From Burkholderiales bacterium (GTDB lineage: Bacteria > Pseudomonadota > Gammaproteobacteria > Burkholderiales > Burkholderiaceae_C): 64,000 nt of DNA. Positions within the stretch are counted from its first letter, which is position 1; each line of letters opens with the position of its first letter. The notes under the pieces are model-generated. The model searched no databases and was not told where the DNA came from. It worked only from the letters and a program-made list of their open reading frames with translations. The stretch is taken from NCBI GenBank assembly GCA_016000265.1, contig JAECRL010000015.1, positions 29,533 to 93,532 of the forward strand, given 5' to 3'. Positions 1 through 7,951 of this stretch are shown piece by piece. The position numbers and the translations under genes are program-made.

Positions 1-406
1 CGGCATCCACGCGCACGGAGCCTTGCGGCAGCTCGTTGCGCACGCGCGCTCGCCACTGGGCCATGTCGAAGGCCGCCAGCTCCGCCGCGACGCAGGCCTC
101 GCTGGCGCAGTCCTTGGCGATGGCGGGGGGCGCCGCCGTTGCCTGCTGCGTCCAGGTGGCCGCCATCAGATAAGGCGAAGCGGGCTGCTGCCCCGGCGCC
201 TGCAGCAGGTTGGAGCGCACGCGCTCGGTGTAGTCCGACAGCAGCCCCGAGAGTTGCGCCCGCTGCACCGAGCCCATCTGGTACTTCAAGGTGAAGGTCT
301 GCAAGGCGGCCAGGCTGACCATGCCCAGCGCCATGATCAACATGGACACCAGGACCTCAACCAGGGTCACCCCGGACTGCCGGGAGGGGCGTTGAACGGC
401 TTGCAT
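1..406 (-). CDS. pilV: PilV-like minor type IV pilin (partial)
   Basis: This is the N-terminal part of a minor pilin; the rest runs off the left edge. The protein starts MQAVQRPSRQSGVTLVEVLV, so a prepilin-peptidase site (G before VTLVE) is followed by the hydrophobic helix that anchors pilins in the inner membrane before assembly. The early Glu of the mature N-terminus is present. In the PilV family such proteins help initiate type IV pilus assembly and affect adhesion. It lies 38 bp downstream of a second pseudopilin on the same strand, as expected for a minor-pilin cluster (fimT-pilV-pilW-pilX-pilE) continuing to the left. PilV rather than another minor pilin is inferred from the N-terminus and position after FimT. 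Confidence 0.75.
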   Translation of the reverse strand, partial: MQAVQRPSRQSGVTLVEVLVSMLIMALGMVSLAALQTFTLKYQMGSVQRAQLSGLLSDYTERVRSNLLQAPGQQPASPYLMAATWTQQATAAPPAIAKDCASEACVAAELAAFDMAQWRARVRNELPQGSVRVDA

Positions 407-444
407 GCGGGTCCTAAACGGTCTGGAGCGGTCTTCAGCGGTGT

Positions 445-1047
445 TCACCGGTCATCAGCGACCGGCACGTCGTTCGTTTCGTCCGGCGCGTCGTCATTGG
501 ACAGGCTCACGGCCACGCGGCCTTGCAAGCTGACGACGATGTCGCGCTTGTGCGGGCTGTTCGCGTCCTGAGCGTCGGACACGGTGAAGGTGCCCGCCCC
601 CGACACCCGCGTGCCCCGCGCATCGAAGGTGACGGCGCTTCCCGCGTTGCCTGTGAGCTCGTAGCGTGGGTTCCCCGGCTCGCGCACGGCGATCACGTCC
701 GCCGCCGCCAGGGCCGCGCCATCGGGCAGGGTGCAGGCGTCGTTGACGTAGGTGATCCAGCCCAGGTGCCAGTTGCCGACCGCTGCGGCGTCGGTCTGAC
801 AGGTGGTGCTGCCAGGGCCGGCCATCTGGCACACGGACACGCAGGTGTTTCGGTTGATGGCGTCCAGGCGGGCGCGCTGCAAAGCGATGGCGAAGTCGTC
901 GCGCACCGCGTTCATGCCACTGCGGGCGATGAACGCCTGCAAACCGGGGATCGCCACGGCCGCCAGGATGACGACCACGGCCACCGTGACCATGGCCTCC
1001 ACCAGGGTGAAGCCTCGCTGAGTGTGATTTATTGCCGTGTCGCGCAT
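445..1047 (-). CDS. fimT: FimT/GspH family minor pseudopilin
   Basis: A 200-residue prepilin-like protein. ATG at 1047 gives MRDTAINHTQRGFTLVEAMV, with the canonical G/FTLVE prepilin peptidase site and a strongly hydrophobic helix after it. A TTG 36 bp upstream would only lengthen the leader and seems unlikely. The body resembles FimT/FimU/GspH, including the RSGMNAVRDDF segment after the helix and a mid-protein Cys pair (residues C-V-S-V-C) probably forming a disulphide. It would be processed at the inner membrane and placed at the pilus tip complex. The assignment as a type IV pilus protein rather than a type II secretion pseudopilin rests on the adjacent PilV-like gene. Confidence 0.8.
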   Translation of the reverse strand: MRDTAINHTQRGFTLVEAMVTVAVVVILAAVAIPGLQAFIARSGMNAVRDDFAIALQRARLDAINRNTCVSVCQMAGPGSTTCQTDAAAVGNWHLGWITYVNDACTLPDGAALAAADVIAVREPGNPRYELTGNAGSAVTFDARGTRVSGAGTFTVSDAQDANSPHKRDIVVSLQGRVAVSLSNDDAPDETNDVPVADDR

Positions 1048-1201
1048 GGGAAGCGAATGTAGCGCGATGGCCTGCAGACGCAAGACCGCTGAGACGCGCC
1101 AGCCGACCGCTCGTCGCCGAACCCGCGGGTTCGCCCTCGATTCCCACCCACCCTGGGGCCCTCACCCCCGCGAGCGGGGGATCACATCCAACGACAGGCG
1201 C
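1048..1201. other. Intergenic gap between fimT and nrdR
   Basis: 154 bp without a supported gene. A short G/C-rich hairpin (about 1166-1184) lies after the nrdR stop but is not followed by a T-run on the minus strand, so a terminator is not clear. The fimT promoter should be here, but no convincing -10/-35 pair was found. Confidence 0.4.
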
Positions 1202-1675
1202 TCAAGGCGCGTCCTTCTTGCCGCCGGCCTTGCCGGTTTCCTTGATGGCCGCCACGAACTCGCTGACGTCGTCGAAGCTGCGGTAGACCGAGGCGAAACG
1301 CACGTAGGCCACCTTGTCGAGCTTGCGCAGCTCGCGCATCACCGCCTCGCCCAGCTGGGTGGAATCGACCTCCTTCTCGCCCGACTGCCGCAGCCGCGCC
1401 TCGATGGCCTCGATGGCGCCCTCCAGCGCCTCGGCGCTCACCGGCCGCTTGCGCAAGGCGATCATCATCGAGCCCTTGAGCTTGGCGCGGTCGTAATCCG
1501 TGCGGCGCCCATCCCGCTTGACGATGGCGGGCAACTCGATCTCGGCGCGCTCGTAGGTCGTGAAGCGCTTGTCACAGCTGATGCATTTGCGACGGCGACG
1601 GATGGTGTCGCCCTCGTCAGAGTCCCGGGTCTCGACGACCTGGGTTTCAAGGTGCCCACAAAACGGACAACGCAT
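1202..1675 (-). CDS. nrdR: Transcriptional repressor NrdR
   Basis: 157 residues, full length for NrdR, the ATP/dATP-sensing repressor of ribonucleotide reductase genes. The N-terminus carries the zinc ribbon (Cys3, Cys6, Cys31, Cys34 in CPFC and CISC) with the basic RRRRKC stretch that binds NrdR boxes. The ATP-cone domain follows from about residue 48 ([15 protein letters not shown]). Its ATG at 1675 lies 110 bp downstream of the glyA stop on the same strand, with a strong terminator between the two, so it probably has its own promoter in that gap. The glyA-nrdR order is common in betaproteobacteria. No ribonucleotide reductase gene is in the window. Confidence 0.96.
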   Translation of the reverse strand: MRCPFCGHLETQVVETRDSDEGDTIRRRRKCISCDKRFTTYERAEIELPAIVKRDGRRTDYDRAKLKGSMMIALRKRPVSAEALEGAIEAIEARLRQSGEKEVDSTQLGEAVMRELRKLDKVAYVRFASVYRSFDDVSEFVAAIKETGKAGGKKDAP

Positions 1676-1724
1676 GGCGGCTTTCTGGTTTGTTGGTGGG
1701 ACCGGGCCCCACAGGCGGACGATG

Positions 1725-1762
1725 CAAAAAACCCGGCGAGGACGGGCGTCCAGGCCGGGTTG
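1725..1762 (-). terminator. Rho-independent terminator after glyA
   Basis: On the minus strand the stem AACCCGGC / GCCGGGTT encloses a G/C-rich loop and is followed directly by a T-run (the plus strand shows aaaaaa at 1726-1731). It sits just beyond the glyA stop at 1786 and separates glyA from nrdR. Confidence 0.8.
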
Positions 1763-1785
1763 CTTGCGTCATGCCTTCGCGTGCA

Positions 1786-3036
1786 TCAACGATAGACGGG
1801 GAACTGGCGGGTCAAAGCCGACACCTGCTCGCGAACGCGGGCGATGGTGGCCTCGTCGTGCGGGTTGTCCAGCACATCGGCGATCAGGTTGCCCACGGCC
1901 ACGGCCTGCTCTTCCTTGAAACCACGCGTCGTCATCGCCGGCGAGCCCAGGCGGATGCCCGAGGTCACCATCGGTTTTTGCGGGTCGTTGGGGATGCCGT
2001 TCTTGTTGCAGGTGATGTGAGCGGCGCCCAGGATGGCCTCCGCTTCCTTGCCCGTCAGGTTTTTGGGGCGCAGGTCCACCAGCATCACGTGACTCTCGGT
2101 GCGACCGGAGACGATGCGCAGGCCGCGCTTCGTCAGCGTCTCGGCCAGCGCCGCGGCGTTCTTGACCACCTGTTGCTGATAGGCCTTGAACTCGGGCGAC
2201 AGGGCCTCCTTGAAGGCCACGGCCTTGCCGGCAATCACGTGCATCAGCGGGCCACCCTGGATGCCGGGGAAGATGGCCGAATTGATCTTCTTGGCGATCT
2301 CTTCGGAGCGCATCAGGATGATGCCGCCACGCGGGCCACGCAGGCTCTTGTGGGTGGTGGAGGTGACCACGTCGGCGTGCGGCACGGGGTTGGGGTAGAC
2401 GCCCGCGGCGATCAGGCCGGCGTAGTGGGCCATGTCCACCATGAAGTAGGCCCCGATTTCCTTGGCGATCTTGCCGAAACGCTCGAAATCGATGCGCAGG
2501 GCGAAGGCCGATGCGCCGGCGATGATCAACTTGGGCTTGTGCTCGCGAGCCAGGCGCTCCATGGCGTCGTAGTCGATGTCTTCCTGGGCATTGAGGCCAT
2601 AGGACACGACCTTGAACCATTTGCCCGACATGTTCAGTGGCATGCCGTGGGTGAGGTGGCCACCTTCGGCCAGGCTCAGGCCCATGATGGTGTCGCCCGG
2701 CTGCAGCAGGCCGAAGAACACCGCCTGGTTGGCCTGCGAGCCGGAGTTGGCCTGCACGTTGGCGAACTCGGCGCCGAACAGCTGCTTGAGGCGATCGATG
2801 GCCAGTTGCTCGACCACGTCCACGTGTTCGCAGCCACCGTAATAGCGCTTGCCGGGGTAGCCCTCGGCGTACTTGTTGGTGAGCTGGGAGCCCTGGGCTT
2901 CCATGACGGCCGGCGAGGTGTAGTTCTCGGAGGCGATCAGCTCGATGTGGTCTTCCTGACGCTGGTTCTCGGCCTGGATGGCGGCGAACAGTTCAGGGTC
3001 GACGTTGGCGATGGTGTGTTGCGCGCGAACGAACAT
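1786..3036 (-). CDS. glyA: Serine hydroxymethyltransferase
   Basis: 416 residues, normal length for cytosolic GlyA, the PLP enzyme that interconverts serine plus tetrahydrofolate with glycine plus 5,10-methylene-THF. Diagnostic segments are visible: the N-terminal [35 protein letters not shown], and the PLP-lysine region [16 protein letters not shown] (Schiff-base Lys in THKSL). A clear leader precedes the ATG, with AGAGGA as ribosome site about 10 bp upstream. The leader contains a ZTP riboswitch candidate, which fits the enzyme's role in supplying one-carbon units for purine synthesis. A strong terminator follows the gene. Confidence 0.97.
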   Translation of the reverse strand: MFVRAQHTIANVDPELFAAIQAENQRQEDHIELIASENYTSPAVMEAQGSQLTNKYAEGYPGKRYYGGCEHVDVVEQLAIDRLKQLFGAEFANVQANSGSQANQAVFFGLLQPGDTIMGLSLAEGGHLTHGMPLNMSGKWFKVVSYGLNAQEDIDYDAMERLAREHKPKLIIAGASAFALRIDFERFGKIAKEIGAYFMVDMAHYAGLIAAGVYPNPVPHADVVTSTTHKSLRGPRGGIILMRSEEIAKKINSAIFPGIQGGPLMHVIAGKAVAFKEALSPEFKAYQQQVVKNAAALAETLTKRGLRIVSGRTESHVMLVDLRPKNLTGKEAEAILGAAHITCNKNGIPNDPQKPMVTSGIRLGSPAMTTRGFKEEQAVAVGNLIADVLDNPHDEATIARVREQVSALTRQFPVYR

Positions 3037-3071
3037 GGAGGGCAGTCCTCTTCACGGTTGAAGAAAAATGA

Positions 3072-3132
3072 AGACCCGTCAGCCGGTCGACAGCGACGCG
3101 GATGACTCAGGCTGCCCAGGCGAACGGCTGAC
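3072..3132 (-). promoter_or_regulatory. Possible riboswitch expression platform (terminator arm)
   Basis: Reading the minus strand, GTCAGCCG at the 3' side of the riboswitch (plus 3125-3132) is exactly complementary to CGGCTGAC further downstream (plus 3078-3085). That second arm is followed by GGGTCTTCATTTTTCTT, a U-rich stretch. Pairing of the two arms would break the ligand-binding 3' domain and could give transcription termination about 40 bases before the glyA start. The loop is long (about 39 nt), so this is a plausible rather than certain switch. Confidence 0.45.
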
Positions 3133-3232
3133 ACAGCCCAGACCGGAACGGGCCTGAGCCGCCTGCGCTTCCCGGTGGTTCACCACCTCAGGCTCCCCCT
3201 GGGGTGAGCCATGTATCGCCAGTCGCGCAGCA
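3108..3232 (-). ncRNA. ZMP/ZTP (pfl) riboswitch upstream of glyA
   Basis: The minus-strand leader matches the pfl/ZTP riboswitch pattern. The 5' domain has CGCGACTGGCGATACATGG, then a small hairpin GAGGTGGTGAACCACCGGGAAGC, and the stem is closed by GCGC. After a variable linker the 3' domain gives the conserved CGCCTGGGCA. The order and spacing follow known ZTP riboswitches, which sense the purine intermediate ZMP/ZTP accumulating when 10-formyl-THF is low, and turn on one-carbon genes such as glyA and folD. Position directly before glyA supports the call. A -10-like TACAAT (3240-3245 on the complement) would start the RNA just before the aptamer. An extra G/C-rich hairpin is inserted in the 5' domain. 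Confidence 0.85.
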
Positions 3233-3239
3233 GTTGGAA

Positions 3240-3268
3240 ATTGTAGCGGAGGAAGCGGCCGGGCGAAC
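3240..3268 (-). promoter_or_regulatory. Candidate glyA promoter
   Basis: On the minus strand a TACAAT hexamer (complement of 3240-3245) lies about 8 bases before the riboswitch, with a weak TTCGCC 16 bp further upstream as -35. Placement at the RNA start is the main support; the -35 is poor. Confidence 0.45.
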
Positions 3269-3269
3269 C

Positions 3270-4325
3270 TCAGCGACTGGCCGCGCCGGTGGCCAGCAGC
3301 GCCACCTGCTCGCCACGGTGGGGGGCGGCGGGCGCGGGCGTGGACTCGCCGGCAGCCGGCACCGCTTGAGCGGGCATCGCCGACTCCATGGCCTTGATCG
3401 CCGGGGTGATGTGGTCGTCGTGGGGCGCGGTGGCCGCCGGGGTCGGCACCACCACCGTTGCAGCCTGCGGCAAGGTCACGTTGAAGGCGACCTTTTGCCC
3501 CGCCGCCACCTGCTTGAGGAAAGCGGCTTCGGCCAGCACCTTGGCGCCGTAGCCGCCGTCATCGGGCAGGTTGGCCGCGCCCACGTAGAACTTCAGGCCA
3601 CCTTCGAGGCTGCCGGCACGGCGGATGCAATCCTGCAGCACCTGAACGCCCACCCGCAGGTTGGTGACCGGATCGAAGGCCGCATTCTGGCCACCGAAGA
3701 TGGCGTACTTGTCATGGTGGATGCGGGTCATCACCTGCATCAGGCCCTGCGCGCCCACGTGGCTCTGCGCAAACGGGTTGAAGCTCGACTCCACCGCCAT
3801 CACCGCCAGCACCAGCGTCGGGTCCAGCCCGGCGCGCTTGCCCACGCTCCAAGCCTCTTGAACCAAGCGGCTGATGGGCTCGGGGGCCACGCTGTAGCGA
3901 CGTGCGATCCAGAAAGCCACCGCCGCTTGCTGGCGGTTGAGCTCAGCCGGGTTCGTTGCCGTTGCGCGCTGGATGGCATCCGGCTCGGCCATGGCCAGCA
4001 AGGCCTCGTCCGGTGCGGCGGCGACCTCGCCTTCGGAGCGCATCATGACGCGCTCGGTCAACCAGCCCAGGGCACGGTCCTCCAGCGCATGACGCAGGTC
4101 GGGACGACTGGCCACGAAACCCAGCAACACGACGGCCACCAGGCCGACCGCCGCCAGGGCGTGGTGACTCACGTGGCGCAGACCCCCGATGACGTCTGCG
4201 ACCACCACATTCAACACCTCCCGCAGGCCCGAGGCGGACCAGTTCGACGCCAGGGCGTCTGCGGACGGGTTCGACGCTGGCGGCTCGCCCAAGGGCGCCT
4301 CCGCGGCACGTTCAAACACGGACAT
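3270..4325 (-). CDS. Membrane-anchored lytic transglycosylase (SLT domain)
   Basis: 351 residues from the ATG at 4325, chosen because AAGGAAG lies 5-6 bp upstream. A transmembrane helix at about residues 60-75 (HALAAVGLVAVVLLGFVA) follows a cytoplasmic tail, so the enzyme would face the periplasm. The SLT domain spans about 160-300, with the catalytic Glu in AVMAVESSFNP and the family signature VGAQGLMQVM. It would cleave murein to 1,6-anhydro products, which feed recycling by AnmK and MurU, both encoded in this window. The C-terminal 60 residues are Ala/Pro/Val rich. A consensus-like promoter lies about 250 bp upstream, giving a long leader. Confidence 0.88.
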   Translation of the reverse strand: MSVFERAAEAPLGEPPASNPSADALASNWSASGLREVLNVVVADVIGGLRHVSHHALAAVGLVAVVLLGFVASRPDLRHALEDRALGWLTERVMMRSEGEVAAAPDEALLAMAEPDAIQRATATNPAELNRQQAAVAFWIARRYSVAPEPISRLVQEAWSVGKRAGLDPTLVLAVMAVESSFNPFAQSHVGAQGLMQVMTRIHHDKYAIFGGQNAAFDPVTNLRVGVQVLQDCIRRAGSLEGGLKFYVGAANLPDDGGYGAKVLAEAAFLKQVAAGQKVAFNVTLPQAATVVVPTPAATAPHDDHITPAIKAMESAMPAQAVPAAGESTPAPAAPHRGEQVALLATGAASR

Positions 4326-4640
4326 GAAGCTTCCTTTCCCCACTCCGGCAGGGCCCCGGCGTCAGGAGACTGACGCACTTGGGGGCTCACCTCGGCGGTG
4401 ATAATCGCCCTGACCTGGCAGGAAACCAACGGGCCCATGGGGCACGGAGGTCGCCTTGAAGGACCCACTTGAACGCAGCGGGCCCAGAAAATCGATGCCA
4501 GGGCTGGCAGCCTTGCGCCCCGAAGGGAGCCCAAGGGAAAACCCGGAAAAAACGGCTTCCGGACTCGACGGGGCGGATTCTAGGCAGGGCTGTAATAACC
4601 AGTCAAGCATAAAGACTTACTTCTTTATTACTTTCAATAC
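4326..4640. other. Gap between the SLT gene and ubiD: long leader
   Basis: 315 bp with no supported gene. It holds the minus-strand promoter at 4577-4606 and a leader of roughly 245 bases for the transglycosylase, containing a perfect 7-bp hairpin (GCGTCAG / CTGACGC near 4358-4376) and a TGCCA/TGGCA hairpin near 4497-4511. The right end before ubiD is A/T rich, with no ribosome-binding motif. A 62-codon plus-strand reading frame across it (4456-4644) has no family features. Confidence 0.5.
4577..4606 (-). promoter_or_regulatory. Sigma-70 type promoter for the SLT gene
   Basis: On the minus strand TTGACT (complement of 4601-4606) and TAGAAT (complement of 4577-4582) are separated by 18 bp, close to the sigma-70 consensus. 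It points toward the lytic transglycosylase gene whose start is about 245 bp away. Confidence 0.7.
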
Positions 4641-6230
4641 ATGAAATACCGAGATTTACGGGACTTCGTCTCGGGACTGGAGCGCCAAGGCGAACTCAAG
4701 CGCATCGCCGATCCAGTGTCCGTTCACCTCGACATGACCGCCCTGAGCGATCGCGTGCTGCGGGCGAAGGGCCCGGCACTGTGGTTCGAGCGCCCCGTCG
4801 GGCCCATCGATGCACTGGGTCAGCCAACTCGCATTTACCGCACCCCGGCGCTCACCAACCTCTTCGGCACCCCGAAACGGGTGGCCCTGGGGATGGGGGC
4901 ATCCGACGTCAGCGAGCTGCGCGACATCGGCCGGCTGTTGGCCAGCCTGAAAGAGCCCGAGCCCCCGAAGGGACTCAAAGACGCCGGCAAACTCCTGCAC
5001 ATGGCCAAGGCGCTGTGGGACATGAAGCCCGCCACCGTGCGCGGCGCGCCCTGCCAGGCTGAAGTGAGACAAGGCAGCGACGTCGACCTCACCGAGCTGC
5101 CCATCCAGCATTGCTGGCCCGACGACGCCGCGCCCTTGCTGACCTGGGGCCTGGTCGTCACCCGCGGGCCGCAGAACGTGCCCAACCCGCGTCGTCGGCA
5201 GAACCTGGGCATCTACCGCCAGCAGCTCATCGGCAAGCGCCAGCTCATCATGCGTTGGCTCACCCACCGCGGCGGGGCGCTGGACTTCCGCGAATTCGCC
5301 CTCGCCCACCCCGGCCAGCCTTTCCCCATCGCCGTGGCCCTCGGCGCCGACCCGGCCACCATCCTGGGCGCCGTCACGCCCGTGCCCGACACACTGGGTG
5401 AATACCAGTTCGCCGGCCTGCTTCGCGGCAGCCGCACGGAGGTGACCGACACCCAGGTGGGCGAAGGCGAGCACAAGCTGCAGGTGCCGGCCTCGGCCGA
5501 GTTCGTTCTGGAAGGCCACATCCCCACGGCCCCCAAAGGCTTCGAGGGCCTGAGTGAGCACGGCGTGCGGCTCAAAGAGAAGAACGGGCACCTGCACGCG
5601 CTGGAAGGCCCCTTCGGCGACCACACCGGCTACTACAACGAGCAGGACTGGTTCCCGGTGTTCGAGGTTCAGCGCATGACCCATCGCAAGGACCCGGTCT
5701 ACCACTCCACCTACACCGGCAAGCCGCCCGACGAGCCCGCCGTGCTGGGCGTGGCGCTCAACGAGGTCTTCGTGCCCATCCTGCAAAAGCAGTTCCCGGA
5801 GATCGTCGACTTCTACCTGCCACCCGAGGGCTGCAGCTACCGCATGGCCATCGTCAGCATGAAGAAGGCTTACGCCGGCCACAGCAAACGCCTGATGTTC
5901 GGCATCTGGAGCTTCCTGCGCCAGTTCATGTACACGAAGTTCATCGTCATCGTCGACGACGACGTGGACATCCGCAACTGGCAGGAAGTGATCTGGGCCA
6001 TCACCACCCGCATGGACCCGGTGCGCGACACCACCCTGGTCGACCACACCCCGATCGATTACCTGGACTTCGCCTCACCCATCAGCGGCCTGGGCGGCAA
6101 GATGGGGCTGGACGCGACCAACAAGTGGCCAGGTGAAACCAGCCGGGAATGGGGCCGCACCATCACGATGCCCGACGAGGTGCAAAAGCGGGTGGATGGG
6201 CTGGTTTCGCGCATCCTTCACGGAGCGTGA
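4641..6230 (+). CDS. ubiD: 4-hydroxy-3-polyprenylbenzoate decarboxylase UbiD
   Basis: 529 residues, slightly longer than E. coli UbiD. The enzyme removes the ring carboxylate in ubiquinone synthesis using prenylated FMN. Conserved UbiD segments are seen: the N-terminal [28 protein letters not shown] with the Asn/Arg pair that holds cofactor phosphate and metal, [12 protein letters not shown], and the C-terminal catalytic region [19 protein letters not shown]. The cofactor maker UbiX is encoded at 56.1 kb. The ATG is preceded by A/T-rich sequence without a Shine-Dalgarno match, unusual in this region, so initiation may rely on a short or unstructured leader. It is a single-gene unit. Confidence 0.96.
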   Translation: MKYRDLRDFVSGLERQGELKRIADPVSVHLDMTALSDRVLRAKGPALWFERPVGPIDALGQPTRIYRTPALTNLFGTPKRVALGMGASDVSELRDIGRLLASLKEPEPPKGLKDAGKLLHMAKALWDMKPATVRGAPCQAEVRQGSDVDLTELPIQHCWPDDAAPLLTWGLVVTRGPQNVPNPRRRQNLGIYRQQLIGKRQLIMRWLTHRGGALDFREFALAHPGQPFPIAVALGADPATILGAVTPVPDTLGEYQFAGLLRGSRTEVTDTQVGEGEHKLQVPASAEFVLEGHIPTAPKGFEGLSEHGVRLKEKNGHLHALEGPFGDHTGYYNEQDWFPVFEVQRMTHRKDPVYHSTYTGKPPDEPAVLGVALNEVFVPILQKQFPEIVDFYLPPEGCSYRMAIVSMKKAYAGHSKRLMFGIWSFLRQFMYTKFIVIVDDDVDIRNWQEVIWAITTRMDPVRDTTLVDHTPIDYLDFASPISGLGGKMGLDATNKWPGETSREWGRTITMPDEVQKRVDGLVSRILHGA

Positions 6231-6283
6231 AGAAAGCGTGAAGGAAAAGATGTCGAACAGGGTTGGCGTCGGTCCGAAACCAC

Positions 6284-6312
6284 TTGCGGATCCGGGCGGA
6301 CTGCTCTAATCT
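6284..6312 (+). promoter_or_regulatory. Sigma-70 type promoter before the hairpin RNA
   Basis: TTGCGG at 6284-6289 and TAATCT at 6307-6312 are separated by 17 bp, the ideal spacing. Transcription would begin near 6319, immediately before a run of four hairpins. Confidence 0.65.
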
Positions 6313-6318
6313 TCATTC

Positions 6319-6452
6319 ACCTGCTGATGCAGGCACCCCAAGCAGACGCAGTCCCCTGCGTCTAGGGAAGCGGCAGACATCGACCTCTCGCCCTTTCCTG
6401 CACGGCCTCAGCGCCGTGTCCAACCCCCGGCCCTGCCGGGGGTTCTCGTTTC
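6319..6452 (+). ncRNA. Candidate structured small RNA or msrA leader
   Basis: Four successive perfect hairpins follow the promoter: CCTGC/GCAGG (6320-6333), AGACGCAG/CTGCGTCT (6344-6363), CACGGC/GCCGTG (6401-6418) and a 10-bp stem AACCCCCGGC/GCCGGGGGTT (6422-6444) followed by CTCGTTTC. The last looks like a terminator with a poor U tail. The product would be about 130 nt. It lies 72 bp before msrA, so it could be an independent small RNA or an attenuator-type leader. I do not recognise the family; it lacks the long closing stem of 6S RNA. Confidence 0.5.
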
Positions 6453-6523
6453 TGCGAGACTGCGGCACAGGGCTCCGATTCACCGATCCGGCCCGCCCCC
6501 ATCCACCCAGCAGATCCGCCACC

Positions 6524-7102
6524 ATGAGCCCTTCCCCCACGCCCAACGCTCGGCCTTCCACCGTGGAAGAAGCCACCTTCGCAGCAGGCTGCTTCTGGTG
6601 CATCGAGACGGCGTTCAACCAATTGCGGGGTGTGCTGTCGGCTGAATCGGGCTACAGCAACGGCGCCCACCCCAAGCCGGACTACGAGTCCGTCTGCAGC
6701 GGGCGGACCGGACACGCGGAGGTCGTGCGGGTGCGTTTCGACCCCAGCGTGATCCGCTATGGGCAGCTCCTGGAGGTCTTTTTTGCCCTGCATGACCCGA
6801 CCACGCTGAACCGCCAGGGTCACGATGTGGGCACCCAGTACCGATCCGGCGTCTACACCCACAGCGCCGAACAAGCCGCCGAAGCCCGGGCGCTGATCGA
6901 GCAACTCAACCTGAGCAAGGTCTACCCGACGCCGATCGTCACCGAGGTGGCACCGGTGGCCAACTACCACCCGGCCGAGGCTTATCACCAGGGGTACGTG
7001 GGCCGCAACCCGCATCAGGGGTACTGCGTGGCGGTGGTCGCGCCCAAGCTGGAGAAATTCCAGCGCACCTTCACGGAGCTGCTGCGCCCGGAGCCTCAAT
7101 GA
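6524..7102 (+). CDS. msrA: Peptide-methionine (S)-S-oxide reductase MsrA
   Basis: 192 residues from the ATG at 6524. The reading frame is open further upstream, but the family begins here and the upstream part overlaps the hairpin RNA. The signature GCFWCIE puts the catalytic Cys at residue 23. Other family blocks are GYSNG, YESVCSGRTGHAEVVRV, FFALHDPTTLNRQGHDVGTQYRS and a C-terminal Cys in HQGYCVAV that may act in resolving the disulphide. The enzyme repairs oxidised methionine in proteins or free methionine sulphoxide using thioredoxin. The predicted ribosome site is weak. Regulation may involve the structured RNA directly upstream. Confidence 0.95.
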   Translation: MSPSPTPNARPSTVEEATFAAGCFWCIETAFNQLRGVLSAESGYSNGAHPKPDYESVCSGRTGHAEVVRVRFDPSVIRYGQLLEVFFALHDPTTLNRQGHDVGTQYRSGVYTHSAEQAAEARALIEQLNLSKVYPTPIVTEVAPVANYHPAEAYHQGYVGRNPHQGYCVAVVAPKLEKFQRTFTELLRPEPQ

Positions 7103-7167
7103 CGCCAACCGTCGGCAACTGAAGCCAACGAACGCCAAGATCAGCCCGCGAGCGCGTCAACCAGGCA

Positions 7168-7818
7168 TCAAGGTGCCAGGCGCTGGATCAACCAACTGCC
7201 GTCGGCCTGGCGCACGTAAACCAGGCGGTCGTGCAGGCGGGATGGGCGCCCCTGCCAGAACTCCCACCGATCGGGGATCAAGCGATAGCCCCCCCAGTTG
7301 GGCGGACGGGGCGGGTCCTCGCCCAGGCGAGCCTGCTGCTCGGCCCAGGCTGACTCCAGGTTCGCGCGGGCGGGCAACACCGCACTTTGCGGCGACACCC
7401 ACGCGCCGATGCGCGAACCCAGCGGGCGGCTGCGGTAGTACTCATCCGACTCGGCGTCGGTGACGCGCTCGACGCGCCCCTCGATGCGCACCACCCGCTC
7501 CAGCTCGCCCCAGAAGAACTGCATCGCGGCAAACGGGTTCGCGGCCAGCTCCTGCCCCTTGCGGCTGCCGTAGTTGGTGAACCAGACCAGTCCCGAAGCA
7601 TCGGCCCCCTTGAGCAACAACACGCGCGTGGACGGCTTGCCCTCGGCACTGGCCGTGGCCAGGGTCATGGCGTTGGGCTCCAGCGCCTTGGCTTTGACGG
7701 CCTCGTCAAACCAATGGTGAAACTGATCAATGGGCAAAGGGCGCACATGCGATTCATCGAGTGCAGCCTGCTCATAGCTTTTGCGCATTTGCGCCAGATC
7801 GTGAGGAGATTTATCCAT
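7168..7818 (-). CDS. pdxH: Pyridoxine/pyridoxamine 5'-phosphate oxidase
   Basis: 216 residues from ATG 7818 (a GTG at 7848 is an alternative). PdxH is the FMN-dependent oxidase that makes pyridoxal 5'-phosphate, needed here by GlyA, BioA and BioF among others. Recognisable segments: the N-terminal [15 protein letters not shown], the FMN-binding [55 protein letters not shown], and the C-terminal [17 protein letters not shown] with the PLP-binding Arg/His. It is convergent with msrA (65 bp gap) and divergent from the next gene. Confidence 0.96.
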   Translation of the reverse strand: MDKSPHDLAQMRKSYEQAALDESHVRPLPIDQFHHWFDEAVKAKALEPNAMTLATASAEGKPSTRVLLLKGADASGLVWFTNYGSRKGQELAANPFAAMQFFWGELERVVRIEGRVERVTDAESDEYYRSRPLGSRIGAWVSPQSAVLPARANLESAWAEQQARLGEDPPRPPNWGGYRLIPDRWEFWQGRPSRLHDRLVYVRQADGSWLIQRLAP

Positions 7819-7951
7819 AGTTCCAGTATCGACCAGATCGATTCCCACCTGAAATGACCGCGATCAAATCCGGTCGCGGGTATGCACCTAAGTGAAGCTT
7901 CGCTGGTGCACCGCAGCAAGGCGCTTGACACTTTGTTTCAGGAGCCGAGGC

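Noticed and set aside
1769..2620. Long antisense frames opposite glyA, proS, ubiD, htpG and others
   Set aside because: High G+C makes long open frames on the opposite strand; they show compositional Arg/Ala/Gly or His/Val patterns and no domains.
3108..3232. Glycine riboswitch before glyA
   Set aside because: The conserved halves fit the ZTP aptamer; no tandem glycine aptamer motifs are present.
4456..4644. 62-codon plus-strand frame before ubiD
   Set aside because: No ribosome site or family features; it lies in the leader of the opposite gene and overlaps the ubiD start.
6319..6452. 6S RNA
   Set aside because: The segment contains GCAGTCCCCTGCG, recalling part of 6S RNA, but there is no long closing stem between the two ends and the hairpins are separate.
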